The position numbers and the translations under genes were made by a program. Positions 1 to 9,600 of a stretch of 64,000 nucleotides of DNA are shown here, in pieces; position 1 is the first letter of the stretch, and the number at the start of each line of letters is the position of its first letter. This DNA is from Planctomycetota bacterium (GTDB taxonomy: Bacteria; Planctomycetota; Planctomycetia; Pirellulales; UBA1268): positions 1 through 64,000 of the forward strand of contig QWOQ01000018.1 in the NCBI GenBank assembly GCA_003669585.1, written 5' to 3'. The notes under the pieces were generated by a model. The model was not told where the DNA came from and did no database searches. It was given only the letters and a program-made list of their open reading frames with translations.

Positions 1-225
1 GTCCGGAAGGTCGTGGTCCGGAAGGTCGTGGTCCGGAGGGTCGTGGTCCGGAGGGTCGTGGTCCAGAGGGTCGTGGTCCAGAGGGTCGTGGTCCAGAGGG
101 TCGTGGTCCAGAGGGTCGTGGTCCAGAGGGTCGTGGTCCAGAGGGTCGTGGTCCAGAGGGTCGTGGTCCAGAGGGTCGTGGTCCAGAAGGTCGTGGTCCA
201 GAGGGTCGTGGTCCAGAGGGTCGTG
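1..225 (+). repeat. 15 tandem copies of a 15-bp coding repeat
   Basis: Fifteen uninterrupted 15-bp units (type GTCCAGAGGGTCGTG) fill the first 225 bases. Units 1-2, 3-4, 5-12, 13 and 14-15 form blocks differing only at two positions (CCG/CCA and GAA/GAG). Both are third codon positions in the EF-hand protein frame, so every unit encodes Pro-Glu-Gly-Arg-Gly. The array may extend upstream of the window. Confidence 0.95.
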
Positions 226-446
226 GAGCACCTGGCGGGCCTCCAAGTCCCGAGCGACTTGTAGAGCGAGCGATGACTTTCGATACCGATGGTGATGGCA
301 AGCTCGACAAGAATGAACTTACTAAGTTTGCCGAAGAAATGATGAACAGAATGCGACCGGGCGGACCTCCGCGGGAAGGCCGTAGCGGTCCTCCGGGCAA
401 CAGTGGGAGCGGAGAACGTCCTGAGCGGCCGCGACGACCGGAATAG
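1..446 (+). CDS. C-terminal part of an EF-hand protein with Pro-Glu-Gly-Arg-Gly repeats (5' end outside window)
   Basis: The reading frame entering the window at base 3 stays open to a TAG at 444-446. It first encodes fifteen pentapeptides Pro-Glu-Gly-Arg-Gly, then a short linker, then a single canonical EF-hand loop, DTDGDGKLDKNE (bases 282-317), and a Gly/Pro/Arg-rich tail. An EF-hand loop binds calcium; secreted or periplasmic EF-hand proteins with Gly/Pro/Arg-rich linkers are common in planctomycetes. The start lies upstream of the window, so the signal peptide and any further EF-hands cannot be seen. The frame is preferred over the overlapping frame starting at 13 because only this one gives a recognisable domain and because the repeat differences are silent in it. 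The calcium-binding role is inferred from the loop residues. Confidence 0.8.
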   Translation, partial: PEGRGPEGRGPEGRGPEGRGPEGRGPEGRGPEGRGPEGRGPEGRGPEGRGPEGRGPEGRGPEGRGPEGRGPEGRGAPGGPPSPERLVERAMTFDTDGDGKLDKNELTKFAEEMMNRMRPGGPPREGRSGPPGNSGSGERPERPRRPE

Positions 447-490
447 AAGTCGTTCAGAAGTTCGGCTCTTTATTTTCAGAATTTCGTACA

Positions 491-530
491 GTCGCCCGGA
501 GGCCACTCTCTCTGATTGGCCGCGGGCGAC
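491..530 (+). terminator. Possible hairpin terminator after the EF-hand gene
   Basis: An outer 8-bp perfect stem (GTCGCCCG with CGGGCGAC) encloses a 5-bp stem (GGCCA with TGGCC). It lies 45 bases after the EF-hand gene stop and before the methyltransferase gene. No T-run follows, so it may be a Rho-dependent or attenuating structure rather than an intrinsic terminator. Confidence 0.4.
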
Positions 531-567
531 GTGCGTTGGTGGTGTCATGCTCAAGAGATGCTTCTAA

Positions 568-1635
568 TTGCAGAGTATGGAACCACAATCAGCCGCTGGA
601 CTGCCGCGTGCCTCTGAATCGCATGCCCTTGAGATAGCCCAGGATATTTGTGGTAGCAACATCATTGCAACGACATCCGGACGGGCGCAAGCAGGAGTGG
701 AGCTTGCGCAGCAGCGACCCGAGGCCAAAGTAACTGTCTGGTTTACTGATCTTTTTCAGCATGACTCAGCAGTCAATGCCCACGCATTGTCCGAACAAAA
801 AGCGCAGAAGATTTTTGTGTGCGCAGCAGATATGCCACCGGGCCCCTACGATCTGGCGATCATCCCACTTTCAAAATCAGGTGAAGCCGAGTTCACGCGA
901 GATATCGTGCAGTCGGCTTTTAGTAATCTCGCAATCGGTGGAACCCTTGTCACGGCTATCGATAATCCAACCGATACGTGGCTTCGCGAACAACTCGCCG
1001 CGACAGGCGAAACAGTGAGCGTTCGTCCGAGTGTGAAAACGGTGGGCTATGTCATCCGAAAAACGCGGGAGCTTCAGAGAATTCGTGATTTCCGATGTCG
1101 CTACGTCTTTCGCGATAGCGGAAAGTTGATACACGCAATCAGTCGCCCCGGCGTCTTTTCTCACCGTCGTATCGATCCCGGTGCGAGACATCTGCTCGAC
1201 CAAGCAGAACTTTCTGCCGGCATGCGAGTGCTTGATATTGGCTGTGGATCGGGGGCTGTCAGTTTGGGAGTTGCGGCAAGGGATATCGGCGTGCAGGTTC
1301 ACGCGATTGACTGTTTTACTCGCAGCGTTGAATGCACTCGCGAAGGGGCGGCAATCAATAAACTTTCGAATCTGTCAGTCTCACTCGTTGCTCATGGAGA
1401 GATTGACGCTGAGGGCACCTACGATCTAGCGATTGCCAACCCTCCGTACTATTCAGATTTTCGAATTGCCGAACTCTTTATCGATACGGCCGCACGAGCG
1501 CTTGTGAAGGGTGGAAAACTTCTCCTGGTTACCAAGCATCCTGCATGGTATGTCGAACGAATGCACGAAAGTTGGGAGGATATCGCAACTGGTGAGGTCA
1601 AGCGGTATCACCTGATTGAAGTTACAAAACCATAA
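568..1635 (+). CDS. Class I SAM-dependent methyltransferase, RsmC/RlmG-like
   Basis: Probable rRNA guanine-N2 methyltransferase. The protein has two halves, like the RsmC/RlmG family: a degenerate N-terminal half (about residues 1-185) and a C-terminal Rossmann-fold methyltransferase. Motif I, VLDIGCGSG, is near residue 221 and the base-methylating signature NPPY near residue 291. The length (355) is close to that of RsmC (about 343). The first codon is TTG at 568; an in-frame ATG lies at 577 and neither has a strong Shine-Dalgarno, so the start is uncertain by three codons. Target base and ribosomal subunit cannot be decided from sequence alone. It could also act on another NPPY-type substrate. 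Confidence 0.75.
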   Translation: MQSMEPQSAAGLPRASESHALEIAQDICGSNIIATTSGRAQAGVELAQQRPEAKVTVWFTDLFQHDSAVNAHALSEQKAQKIFVCAADMPPGPYDLAIIPLSKSGEAEFTRDIVQSAFSNLAIGGTLVTAIDNPTDTWLREQLAATGETVSVRPSVKTVGYVIRKTRELQRIRDFRCRYVFRDSGKLIHAISRPGVFSHRRIDPGARHLLDQAELSAGMRVLDIGCGSGAVSLGVAARDIGVQVHAIDCFTRSVECTREGAAINKLSNLSVSLVAHGEIDAEGTYDLAIANPPYYSDFRIAELFIDTAARALVKGGKLLLVTKHPAWYVERMHESWEDIATGEVKRYHLIEVTKP

Positions 1636-1655
1636 AAGTGGTAAACAAGATGTTT

Positions 1656-2855
1656 CTAACGCACCGATGAGGAAGCGATCTGCTTGCTCATCACAGCCGC
1701 AATTCGCCTTCCAGACGAACTCGTAGCGAGTGCTTCAAACTTCTTGAGCGTTACCCATTGCCAGACGCCTTCAGAGGGTGCGCGGGTTCGTTTGCCACAG
1801 GCACACCGCACGACGTCGACAGAGACTGTGTGATGCGTCACGGTATAACGCAGTCTGTCGAGCTGCGACAAAGGAGAAAGTCGAAGACTTTTTAAAGAAA
1901 GGCAACGTTCAATCGCTTTCCGCGTGGAAGCGACAGGCTTTCCTGGTTTTGTCTGGGTTCGTATGTGGCGATTTTTTACGCCAGATTTCCCCCCCAAAAT
2001 TGTTTCGGAACTCGTACGAAGACAGACACGCGGAAAATCCCAAAGCCCAGCCCACCACTGGCCGTCTTCACGTTTGTGAACGAGATACCGCCCCCTTCGT
2101 TCAACGACGATGGCCGCCTCATGGATCAGAATCTTGGTTCGTTCCAATTTCTTGGCAGGGATCTGATGGACCAGATTCGCTTTGAACGCGCAGCACCAAG
2201 TCGAAAGCGGACAGGCCTGGCATCGTGGCTGCGTGGGCGTGCAAATAATCGCCCCGAGATCCATGAGTGCAGAATTGAAATGACCGGCACCCTTGTGCGG
2301 CACAAGTGATGCGGCCACAGTCCACATGGCCTCTTCGGCAGCCGGTGGATGAAGAGGACCGCGATGCGCCGAAAGTCGTGCCAGAACTCGCCGCGTGTTG
2401 GCCTCCACAATAGGTTCTGGAAGATCAAATGCGATCGAGGCAATCGCGCCGGCAGAATAACGCCCGATTCCAGGAAGTGAACGAAGTTCGCGGACAGATT
2501 CTGGAAAATGGCCTCCATAGGTGTTGATCACAATTTGTGCGGCAGCCAGTAGGTTGCGTGCGCGACGGTAGTAACCAAGACCCTCCCAAAATTTGAGAAC
2601 CTGCTGCTCATTCGCGGCGGCGAGCGATTCGACATTTGGAAATTGTTTTATAAAACGATTAAAAAAATCCTTGACACGTTCGACCTGCGTTTGCTGAAGC
2701 ATGGCCTCGCTTACAAAAACACGATAAGCAGTAGGGGAAATTCGCCACGGCAAGATGCGCCCGTTGTGGGAATACCAGCGAGCGAGAGCCTTTCGAATGG
2801 CTCTGCGGTGAAAGGCGATCGACGCAGCAGGGCTATCGGCGGGAAGCGGGTTCAC
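1656..2855 (-). CDS. mutY: A/G-specific adenine DNA glycosylase MutY
   Basis: Removes adenine mispaired with 8-oxoguanine in base-excision repair. Visible features: the N-terminal WYSHNGRILPWR segment, the catalytic Glu in SEAMLQQTQ (residue 50), the helix-hairpin-helix SLPGIGRYSAGAI (127-138), and a [4Fe-4S] cluster with Cys 205, 212, 215 and 221 in the usual C-x6-C-x2-C-x5-C spacing. A C-terminal NUDIX-like 8-oxoG recognition domain covers about 240-399. The position equivalent to E. coli Asp138 (PILDGN) reads PIVEAN here, so Asp is replaced by Glu151. The start is GTG with AAGG five bases upstream. Divergent from the TPR-like gene at 3028; 400 residues is slightly long for the family because of an extended C-terminal domain. 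Confidence 0.93.
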   Translation of the reverse strand: MNPLPADSPAASIAFHRRAIRKALARWYSHNGRILPWRISPTAYRVFVSEAMLQQTQVERVKDFFNRFIKQFPNVESLAAANEQQVLKFWEGLGYYRRARNLLAAAQIVINTYGGHFPESVRELRSLPGIGRYSAGAIASIAFDLPEPIVEANTRRVLARLSAHRGPLHPPAAEEAMWTVAASLVPHKGAGHFNSALMDLGAIICTPTQPRCQACPLSTWCCAFKANLVHQIPAKKLERTKILIHEAAIVVERRGRYLVHKREDGQWWAGLWDFPRVCLRTSSETILGGKSGVKNRHIRTQTKPGKPVASTRKAIERCLSLKSLRLSPLSQLDRLRYTVTHHTVSVDVVRCACGKRTRAPSEGVWQWVTLKKFEALATSSSGRRIAAVMSKQIASSSVR

Positions 2856-3027
2856 AATGACCTTACAATCAATGACAATGAAATCTTGAAAACAGAGGAA
2901 ACGATCCGCACGATGTTGGAGTGTGGTCCAACCGTAGGCGCAAACAAATCGACCAGGGTGCTGTCACAATGTCTTATGAGCGTATTCAAACGGTTGAGAT
3001 GTCTCTGCGGCCGGTAGTATTGAAGCC

Positions 3028-3546
3028 ATGAAACGCAGTAAAAAAGAAACACGTGGCGGTGCGGCGAAGCAAACACTCGCCGTTGAGATGCGCGGCGATG
3101 CGTGGGAAATCGTACACCCTCGATGTGCTCGCCGACGTCGAGAAGATATAGAAGAAATTGCAGACATGCTAGCATCAGGCGAGATTGATATCGCCAAGGA
3201 TGAACTTGTCTGGCTGCTTTCAGAGTGTCCAGACTTTCTGGAAGCGCACGTGCAACTCGGTGCGATTGCGATGGAGTCAGACGATCTTCGATTAGCTCGA
3301 GGACATTTTGGACGGGCGTACGAACTTTCGCTGCGAGCTTTGGAAGCGGCTGGCAATCCAGGACCTCTTCCGTACGCACTGCGAGGCAACGAATCCTTTT
3401 GGGAAGCTTCGAAAGGGCTGCTCTATTGTTTGGTTCAGACGGGTCGCCGACCCATGGCTCTCGATGCATGGAAGCGACTGCAACCACTCGACCCATCCGA
3501 TCCACTTGGAATTGCCCAGATTGTTGGCACGCTGAAAAAGACCTAA
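3028..3546 (+). CDS. Small TPR-like protein
   Basis: A 172-residue soluble protein. After a basic N-terminus it forms paired amphipathic helices typical of tetratricopeptide repeats: IEEIADMLASGEIDIAKDEL, then LEAHVQLGAIAMESDDLRLA and ARGHFGRAYELSLRAL, ending DPLGIAQIVGTLKKT. No signal peptide or catalytic motif is visible. TPR proteins usually mediate protein contacts, and the partner is unknown. The opposite strand is also open over this stretch (2852-3598), but its product is Arg/Ser-rich without domain signs. Starts at ATG 3028, diverging from mutY with a 172-base gap that would hold both promoters. Confidence 0.75.
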   Translation: MKRSKKETRGGAAKQTLAVEMRGDAWEIVHPRCARRRREDIEEIADMLASGEIDIAKDELVWLLSECPDFLEAHVQLGAIAMESDDLRLARGHFGRAYELSLRALEAAGNPGPLPYALRGNESFWEASKGLLYCLVQTGRRPMALDAWKRLQPLDPSDPLGIAQIVGTLKKT

Positions 3547-3693
3547 GTGATCGAGCGATGTCAAACACCCTTGAAGAGATCGCCTGTCGCTTGGACACTG
3601 TGAAATCATTCCCAGAAATCTATGAGTGGAGACTTTTGTATGACGACCATGAACTTCTTGCTCTGTCAAATGCGTGACACAGGGAATCTTCCA

Positions 3694-4635
3694 ATGCCGA
3701 AACTATGGTGGAACCGAATTGTATTATTGGTGTTTGTGGCGTTTTGTTGTATCGATCAATGCAATGCGATGGACTCGAATCCAATCAGCCCGCGTGAAAC
3801 AATTCGGCTCTATGAGGGAGATGCACCAGGAGCCACAGGCTCCGCCGAGCATGATGTTCCAGTGATCGCCTGGTGGCCGGCCATCGACCGTGGGCTGACC
3901 GCCGCAGTCGTAATCTGTCCAGGTGGAGGGTATGGAGGTCTGGCAGATCACGAAGGTTCGGACTACGCCCGATGGCTCGTGAGTCACAATATTTCGGCAT
4001 TTGTATTGCGATATCGACTCGGATCAAAGGGATATCGCCATCCGGTCATGCTTGGTGATGTGTCGAGAGCCATGCGAATGGTTCGGCATCATGCGACGAA
4101 GTTTTCAATTGATCCAAAGCGTGTTGGGGTGATGGGAAGTTCGGCGGGTGGTCATCTCTCGGTCACTCTGTTAACGCATGGTGATGACGGCAACCCGTCG
4201 GCGGATGATCCGATCGATCGGCACCCCTCGCGAGCGCAGTTGGGAATTCTCTGCTATCCAGTCGTGAGTATGATCACGGCCAATACTCATTCCGGATCAA
4301 GAAAGAATCTTCTTGGAGATAATCCGTCAGAGGAATTGCTGCGCGATCTGTCTGGTGAACTCGCAGTGAACGACACGACTCCGCCGATGTTTCTCTGGCA
4401 CACATGGGAGGATACAGGAGTCAAAGTCGAGGGTGTGCTTGAACTGGCGGCGTCTCTTCGGCGCCATAATCGTCCCTTCGAACTGCATGTATACGAAAAG
4501 GGTCCTCATGGAATCGGTTTGGGAGTCAGGCCATACGAACCTGATCATCCGGAGAAATTACATCCGTGGACGAACGAGTGTGCGAGGTGGCTTGGCGAGC
4601 ATTCGTTTGGATCGTCCGCGCTGCAGAAGAAATGA
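3694..4635 (+). CDS. Secreted alpha/beta-hydrolase, acetyl-esterase type
   Basis: Probable carbohydrate or acetyl-xylan esterase acting outside the cytoplasm. From ATG 3694 (313 residues) there is a hydrophobic signal segment, RIVLLVFVAFCC. The oxyanion region reads ICPGGGYGGLADHEG, the nucleophile elbow GSSAGGH (Ser), the acid Asp is in WHTWEDTGV and the catalytic His in KGPHGIGLG. This matches the BD-FAE/Axe-like esterases frequent in polysaccharide-degrading bacteria. An upstream in-frame start at 3622 exists but would bury the signal peptide. Stands alone between the TPR-like gene and tmk. Substrate is inferred from the family only. Confidence 0.8.
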   Translation: MPKLWWNRIVLLVFVAFCCIDQCNAMDSNPISPRETIRLYEGDAPGATGSAEHDVPVIAWWPAIDRGLTAAVVICPGGGYGGLADHEGSDYARWLVSHNISAFVLRYRLGSKGYRHPVMLGDVSRAMRMVRHHATKFSIDPKRVGVMGSSAGGHLSVTLLTHGDDGNPSADDPIDRHPSRAQLGILCYPVVSMITANTHSGSRKNLLGDNPSEELLRDLSGELAVNDTTPPMFLWHTWEDTGVKVEGVLELAASLRRHNRPFELHVYEKGPHGIGLGVRPYEPDHPEKLHPWTNECARWLGEHSFGSSALQKK

Positions 4636-4697
4636 TCTATCGCGAGAGATGCGGTGATCGGATCAACGCACACTGAATTGCCTTGGAAGGATATTGG

Positions 4698-5333
4698 ATG
4701 AATCAGCAGCCACGGTTTATTGTTCTGGATGGTATTGACGGTGCGGGAAAATCATCGCAGATCATGCCGTTGGCGCAATGGTTACGATCAATCGGCCAAT
4801 GCGTCGTGACATGCCGTGATCCAGGATCGACGCTCACCGGTGACTCGATTCGCTCGATTCTGCTTGATCGTCGCGATCTGGCGGTTTCTCTCGTCGCTGA
4901 AATGTTGCTTTATATGGCTGCAAGGGCTCAACTGGTCTCGGAAGTGATTCGACCGGCTCTTGATCGTGGAAACTGGGTCATCTCAGATCGATTTCTTTTA
5001 TCAAACGTTGTGTATCAGGGACATGCCGGTGGGCTTGATCCGGAATCAATTCGCCGCGTTGGCGCGATTGCTACTGGCGGACTCGAACCAGATCTCACGA
5101 TTCTGCTCGATCTTGATCCGGTGCACGCGGCCGACCGAATCTCACGGCCGTTGGATAAACTCGAAGAGCGGGGCGAAGCCTATCGAGCGAGCGTGCGTGC
5201 AGGGTATTGTGCAGAAGCATCGCGCTTTCAGGAAAACACGGTGATGATCGATGCCTCAGGAGGTTTTGCCGAAGTGGCAGCGTCGATCTGTCGGCTTGTT
5301 TCGTTGCGATATAGTCTCGAAAAGGATGTGTGA
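4698..5333 (+). CDS. tmk: Thymidylate kinase
   Basis: Phosphorylates dTMP to dTDP for DNA synthesis. From ATG 4698 the protein has 211 residues, normal for the family. The P-loop is GIDGAGKSSQ, followed by RDPGST (RDPGGT-type motif), SDRFLLSNVVYQG (DR-x-x-x-S) and a lid region rich in Arg. The start is fixed by a Shine-Dalgarno GGAAGG seven bases upstream; an in-frame TTG at 4683 is less likely. It is followed closely by holB, the same order as the tmk-holB pair in E. coli and many other bacteria, which supports both calls. Confidence 0.93.
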   Translation: MNQQPRFIVLDGIDGAGKSSQIMPLAQWLRSIGQCVVTCRDPGSTLTGDSIRSILLDRRDLAVSLVAEMLLYMAARAQLVSEVIRPALDRGNWVISDRFLLSNVVYQGHAGGLDPESIRRVGAIATGGLEPDLTILLDLDPVHAADRISRPLDKLEERGEAYRASVRAGYCAEASRFQENTVMIDASGGFAEVAASICRLVSLRYSLEKDV

Positions 5334-5418
5334 TTTTAAGAAATGCCACGCGACGTCATTGTTCTCCTCGGTTCCTTCATGCACGATGATTTCTGTGGCT
5401 TATGGGAGTGATACACGC

Positions 5419-6465
5419 ATGGCATGGGAAGGCATCGAAGGTCACGACGCGATTGCTGCAGACTTCGCTAGGATCGTAGACAGCGGTCGACTTGGTGGCG
5501 CATATTTATTTGTTGGCCTCGGTGGTGTTGGAAAAGGAACATTTGCCCAGAAGCTTGCAAAATCGCTGCTGTGCAGTGCGGTCGAATCGGGCCTCGTTTC
5601 CTGCGGCCGATGTGCTTCATGTATTCAATGTGATGCTCAAACCCATCCTGATTACGAAGTGGTTCAAAAGCCTGTTGATCGCACAACAATTCCACTAGAA
5701 ACGTTTATCGGCGATGCAGAGCATCGCATGAAAGAAGGACTCCTGAGAAGAATCTGGCGAAAGCCCGCTCTCGGAGGAAGACGTATTGCAGTTATTTTGG
5801 ATGCAGATGCCATGAGTGATGAGGCGGCCAACTGTCTGCTGAAGACGCTTGAGGAACCGCCAGATCATGCTGTCATAATTCTTGTCGGCTCCTCACTCGA
5901 ACGACTCTTGCCAACGATTCGATCGCGCTGCCAGATCATTCGATTTGGTTCACTCGATGTCGAGACCATCACAAAAGTGCTTCTGTCGAGCGAAGAGGCT
6001 CCGGATGAACTCTCTGCAGCAGCAGGAGCACGAATGGCGGGTGGCAGTCTTGAACGGGCAAGGCAGTTGCTCGATCCGGCATTCGCTGAGTTTCGAGAAC
6101 ATGTTCATGGGCTTTTATCAGAACGCCCACTGCGGGGCGTTACAATTTCCCGCGATCTGACGGCGTTGGTAGAAGCTGCTGGTAAGGAATCTCAGCCGCG
6201 TCGAGCCAGGCTGCGTATGGCTTTTGAATTTGTGATCGAATTTTATCGTGAGGCTCTTCGAATGAGCGTTACGGAAATGCCAATCGCGGATGCGACACTT
6301 CGCGCGGGACTAGAACGTTGGTCGGGTGAGGCAGAAGAGACTTCGCTCCTGTTAGGCATCACACTGGATGCCCTAGAGAGCATTGATCGCAACGCGAACC
6401 TGACAGTGCTGATCGATGCTTGGACCGCGTTGCTTGAGCGACCAAAGCTTTCCCAGCATGCCTAA
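5419..6465 (+). CDS. holB: DNA polymerase III clamp-loader subunit delta' (DnaX-like ATPase)
   Basis: Part of the clamp loader that places the sliding clamp on primed DNA. About 348 residues from ATG 5419, preceded by GGGAG ten bases upstream; another in-frame ATG lies at 5386. Visible: an intact P-loop GLGGVGKGTFA, a zinc module CGRCASCIQC with four Cys, the LLKTLEEPP sensor segment and IRSRCQ, all as in DnaX/HolB proteins. It is shorter than DnaX (no C-terminal tau domains) and sits next to tmk, favouring delta' over tau/gamma. The complete Walker A is unlike E. coli HolB, so residual ATP binding is possible. Confidence 0.85.
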   Translation: MAWEGIEGHDAIAADFARIVDSGRLGGAYLFVGLGGVGKGTFAQKLAKSLLCSAVESGLVSCGRCASCIQCDAQTHPDYEVVQKPVDRTTIPLETFIGDAEHRMKEGLLRRIWRKPALGGRRIAVILDADAMSDEAANCLLKTLEEPPDHAVIILVGSSLERLLPTIRSRCQIIRFGSLDVETITKVLLSSEEAPDELSAAAGARMAGGSLERARQLLDPAFAEFREHVHGLLSERPLRGVTISRDLTALVEAAGKESQPRRARLRMAFEFVIEFYREALRMSVTEMPIADATLRAGLERWSGEAEETSLLLGITLDALESIDRNANLTVLIDAWTALLERPKLSQHA

Positions 6466-6685
6466 GTCGCCCGGAATGAGCCGCATTATGCCTACTCTGG
6501 CGGCGCAATGGTAAGGCGTAGGGATGCCGGCTGTGCGTATCGATATGAGAGGTCATTCGTGTCGATCCTGACATTCCGAGAGGACTTTCTCTGGGGATTG
6601 TGAGGATTGACCGGGTCACACCGATAGGTGTCTCGGACACTCGAATTACACGATTCCTTTTTCGGTGAAAGGGCATCGTAGCGGT

Positions 6686-9600
6686 ATGGCCAAAAAACAC
6701 GCCGGCATCATCCTTGTCGGATCATTTCTCAGTGGAGTTTTGTTTACAGGAGGCGTTGTGATGCCTCATGCACTCAAGCCATGCGCTGAGCCGTTTTTTG
6801 GCCTCGAGGATCCACGCGAAAAAGAAAACGTCCAGAAAAATAGTATTGCTGTAGAAAAATCAAATCGTGATGCGAACTTTCTGGAAGTCCAAAAAGATCA
6901 AAATGCTCAAAAGAGCCGAGTAAAAATGGCGAGCGTGATCGAGGGAGCCTCCTCGAAGCCAGAAGGAATAAATAAAGAACCATCGATACGGTCAGAGCCC
7001 GTGGAGTCACGATTTCTGGAGTCCCCGTTTCGCGAAGTACTTCGAGAAGTTTCTCCACTGCAATGGATTTCCCCTCGCCCGGAATCTGATGAGGCAGCCG
7101 TGAATTCAGAAGCAGAGTCACCTCTCCACAATGATATTTCTCTACGAGCGGTTGATCGCAATCTCAATCAACAGGAAAACCCGATTGAAAAAAGATTATT
7201 TTCAACACAGCGACTTCTTCACGCGAGAGCCACGGAAGAAGATTCAAAGACATCATCGTTGATCGTTCGCCAGGAGTCAGGATCGCCAGATGAACGAATG
7301 CGTCAGTATTCACTAAAGCGAGGGTCTTCCAAAACAGCGCCTTCGATTCCGACATTTACGAATGTCGTCCAAGAATCTTCTGGCGAAGTGTTTCCGTTGA
7401 AGCCGGCAATCCCCAGTGGTGAACAGCCAGCACGCGTCGCATCTCGCCCTGGGGCTCAAAAACAAAACCGCCTTTCTTCACCAATCCAACAATCCACGAT
7501 CCATGATGAAGGCAATCTTCGGAATGAGGGTCCCGCTACAAATAATAGAACAATCCTTTCGCGACCGATGGCTACGGATTCCCAAGAAACGATCGTATCA
7601 AAAACAGCGGATCTCGATTCACAGGATCACATGAACATCGTCGTTGATTCAGACTCCCTCGGCGCTGCTCCACTCCCGGGAGAGTCGTTGAACGATCCAG
7701 ATCGACGGAACTGGTCGGACTCGACTGTGGAATCATTCGTTCAACAACCGGAATCCCGCCCGGAACCGCGTCTTGCTCTGCGAAACGTTCCCGATCAGGA
7801 TCAACCGCGCGTTCGCATGCTCCCCCGAATTTGGATGCAAGAGCGAGTCTTGCCGAGAATGGCAGAGGCACTCGGAACGCGAACAGTTCCATATTCGCCA
7901 CCATCCGTTGTCCCAATCGATGGTTGGCCGAATCCTGCTGCGATGTTTCTTCAGATCGAACAAATTCATGGAGATCAGAGAACGAGCGGCTGGATCGTTT
8001 TAGTACAAAAAAAACTCGCCGATCTCTTGGCTACACGAGGACCACAGGATCCATCAGCAGGGCCACTCATGGTGGAGCTAAACGCCGCGGTTGCTGAGGG
8101 CATGCACATTGCCGATGTTTCAGAAAATATTGCAAATGCCTCGTCTCTTAGGCGATCCGCTCTCGCACTTTCTCGACGCGTCGTAGTGTGGCAAGCAGTA
8201 CGTGGTGCTTTCGAGTCACCCTCTCTTCAGAATGTTCCCAATGAAGAAGAACTCATTCATATTCAACAGCAATCATTGCAGTTGATCAACGCGATTGAAC
8301 AGTTTGAATCTGGTTCTGATGACATGGCGGCCATGAACATTGCGACCACGGTGTCGCATTTGTCACGTTCTCCGGTACCTGCCGCAGAGAAAATCGTCAT
8401 CGCGGTCGGCGAACACTACATGGCACCAAATGTTCGACTGGCAATTCATCAGCGTCTTTTGGATAAATTAATGCCAGAGTCAAGTGTTGAAACTGGGCGA
8501 GTGGCTGAAATAATTCTTGGTCACAAAGTGTCTGGGACTCGGACGGTTGAACAGTCGACCACAATTCGCTTCATTCCCGATACACACACAGTCAATTGTG
8601 AATTAGAGGTTTCTGGAAAAATAGACTCTCGCACAGTGACTGATACAGGCGGAGTTTCAATGACCTCGCGAGGAGCTTCAAAGTTCATCGTTCACAAACC
8701 GATTAAACTTTCTCCCAACGGGCTATCCATCGGACCAGCAAAAGGAACCGCTTCAACGAATTCAAGACTTTCGGATCTCGAAACCAGTTTCGACTCAGTT
8801 CCGGTGGTGCGCTCGCTTGTACGCGAGATCGCCAAGAATCAACGAGAGGAAAAACTCCCAGAAGCCAATCAGGAGATTATTAACAAATTAATCTCGCAGG
8901 CTTGTCGGCGTGTGGACGATGAGGCTGGAACAAAGATAAAAACCTTAGAAGATCAGATTCGTCAAAAGGTGTGGCAGCCGCTTGATCGACTTGGACTTGC
9001 ACCGACAGCAGTAGCATTCGAAACGGCTCAATCACGTGCAACAGTTCGATTGCGTCTTGCAGCCGATGGCCAACTTGCCAGTCATACTCCCAGACCTCGA
9101 GCGCCTCCTGAAAGTCTGCTCAGCCTGCAGGTAAACGATTCTTCTTTGAACAACATGCTCGATCGACTTGGGCTGGCAGGAAAGAACTTTGCGTTGGAAG
9201 ATCTTCTCTCGCACGTTTCGCGGCAACTCAGTCAAGAACCACAAATCCCAGAGGATCTTCCTGAGGGAGTGCGAATAGTATTCGCTTCGCATCGTCCGTT
9301 GCACGTTGAATTTCGTGACGGCTTGGTGCACGTGCGAGTTGCCTTGGCATCGATTGAATTTGGTCGGCGCAGTTGGCAGGACGTCGTCGCGCAGGTCTGT
9401 TACAAACCATCGATCAATGTTCGAAAAGTCGTGCTGGAACGGGAAGGACCGATACAAATTGGCGGCGAAGGGCACCGGGGACGGTTTGAGCTGGCACTGC
9501 GGACAATCTTTGGAAAGATTTTTGCCAAGGAACGGCCAATTCAGGTGATGCCAGAAAACCTCGTCGTTCATCCCCGACTCCAAACTGCCTGTGTCGTGCA

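Noticed and set aside
1-225. CRISPR-like tandem repeats
   Set aside because: The 15-bp units are directly adjacent with no spacers and lie in a coding frame.
13-264. Open frame of 83 codons made of Val-Val-Val-Arg repeats
   Set aside because: It is the repeat array read in another frame. The EF-hand frame is open, carries a real domain and shows only silent changes.
2852-3598. 248-codon minus-strand frame over the TPR-like gene
   Set aside because: Its product is Arg/Ser-rich and lacks domain patterns, while the plus frame encodes regular helical repeats.
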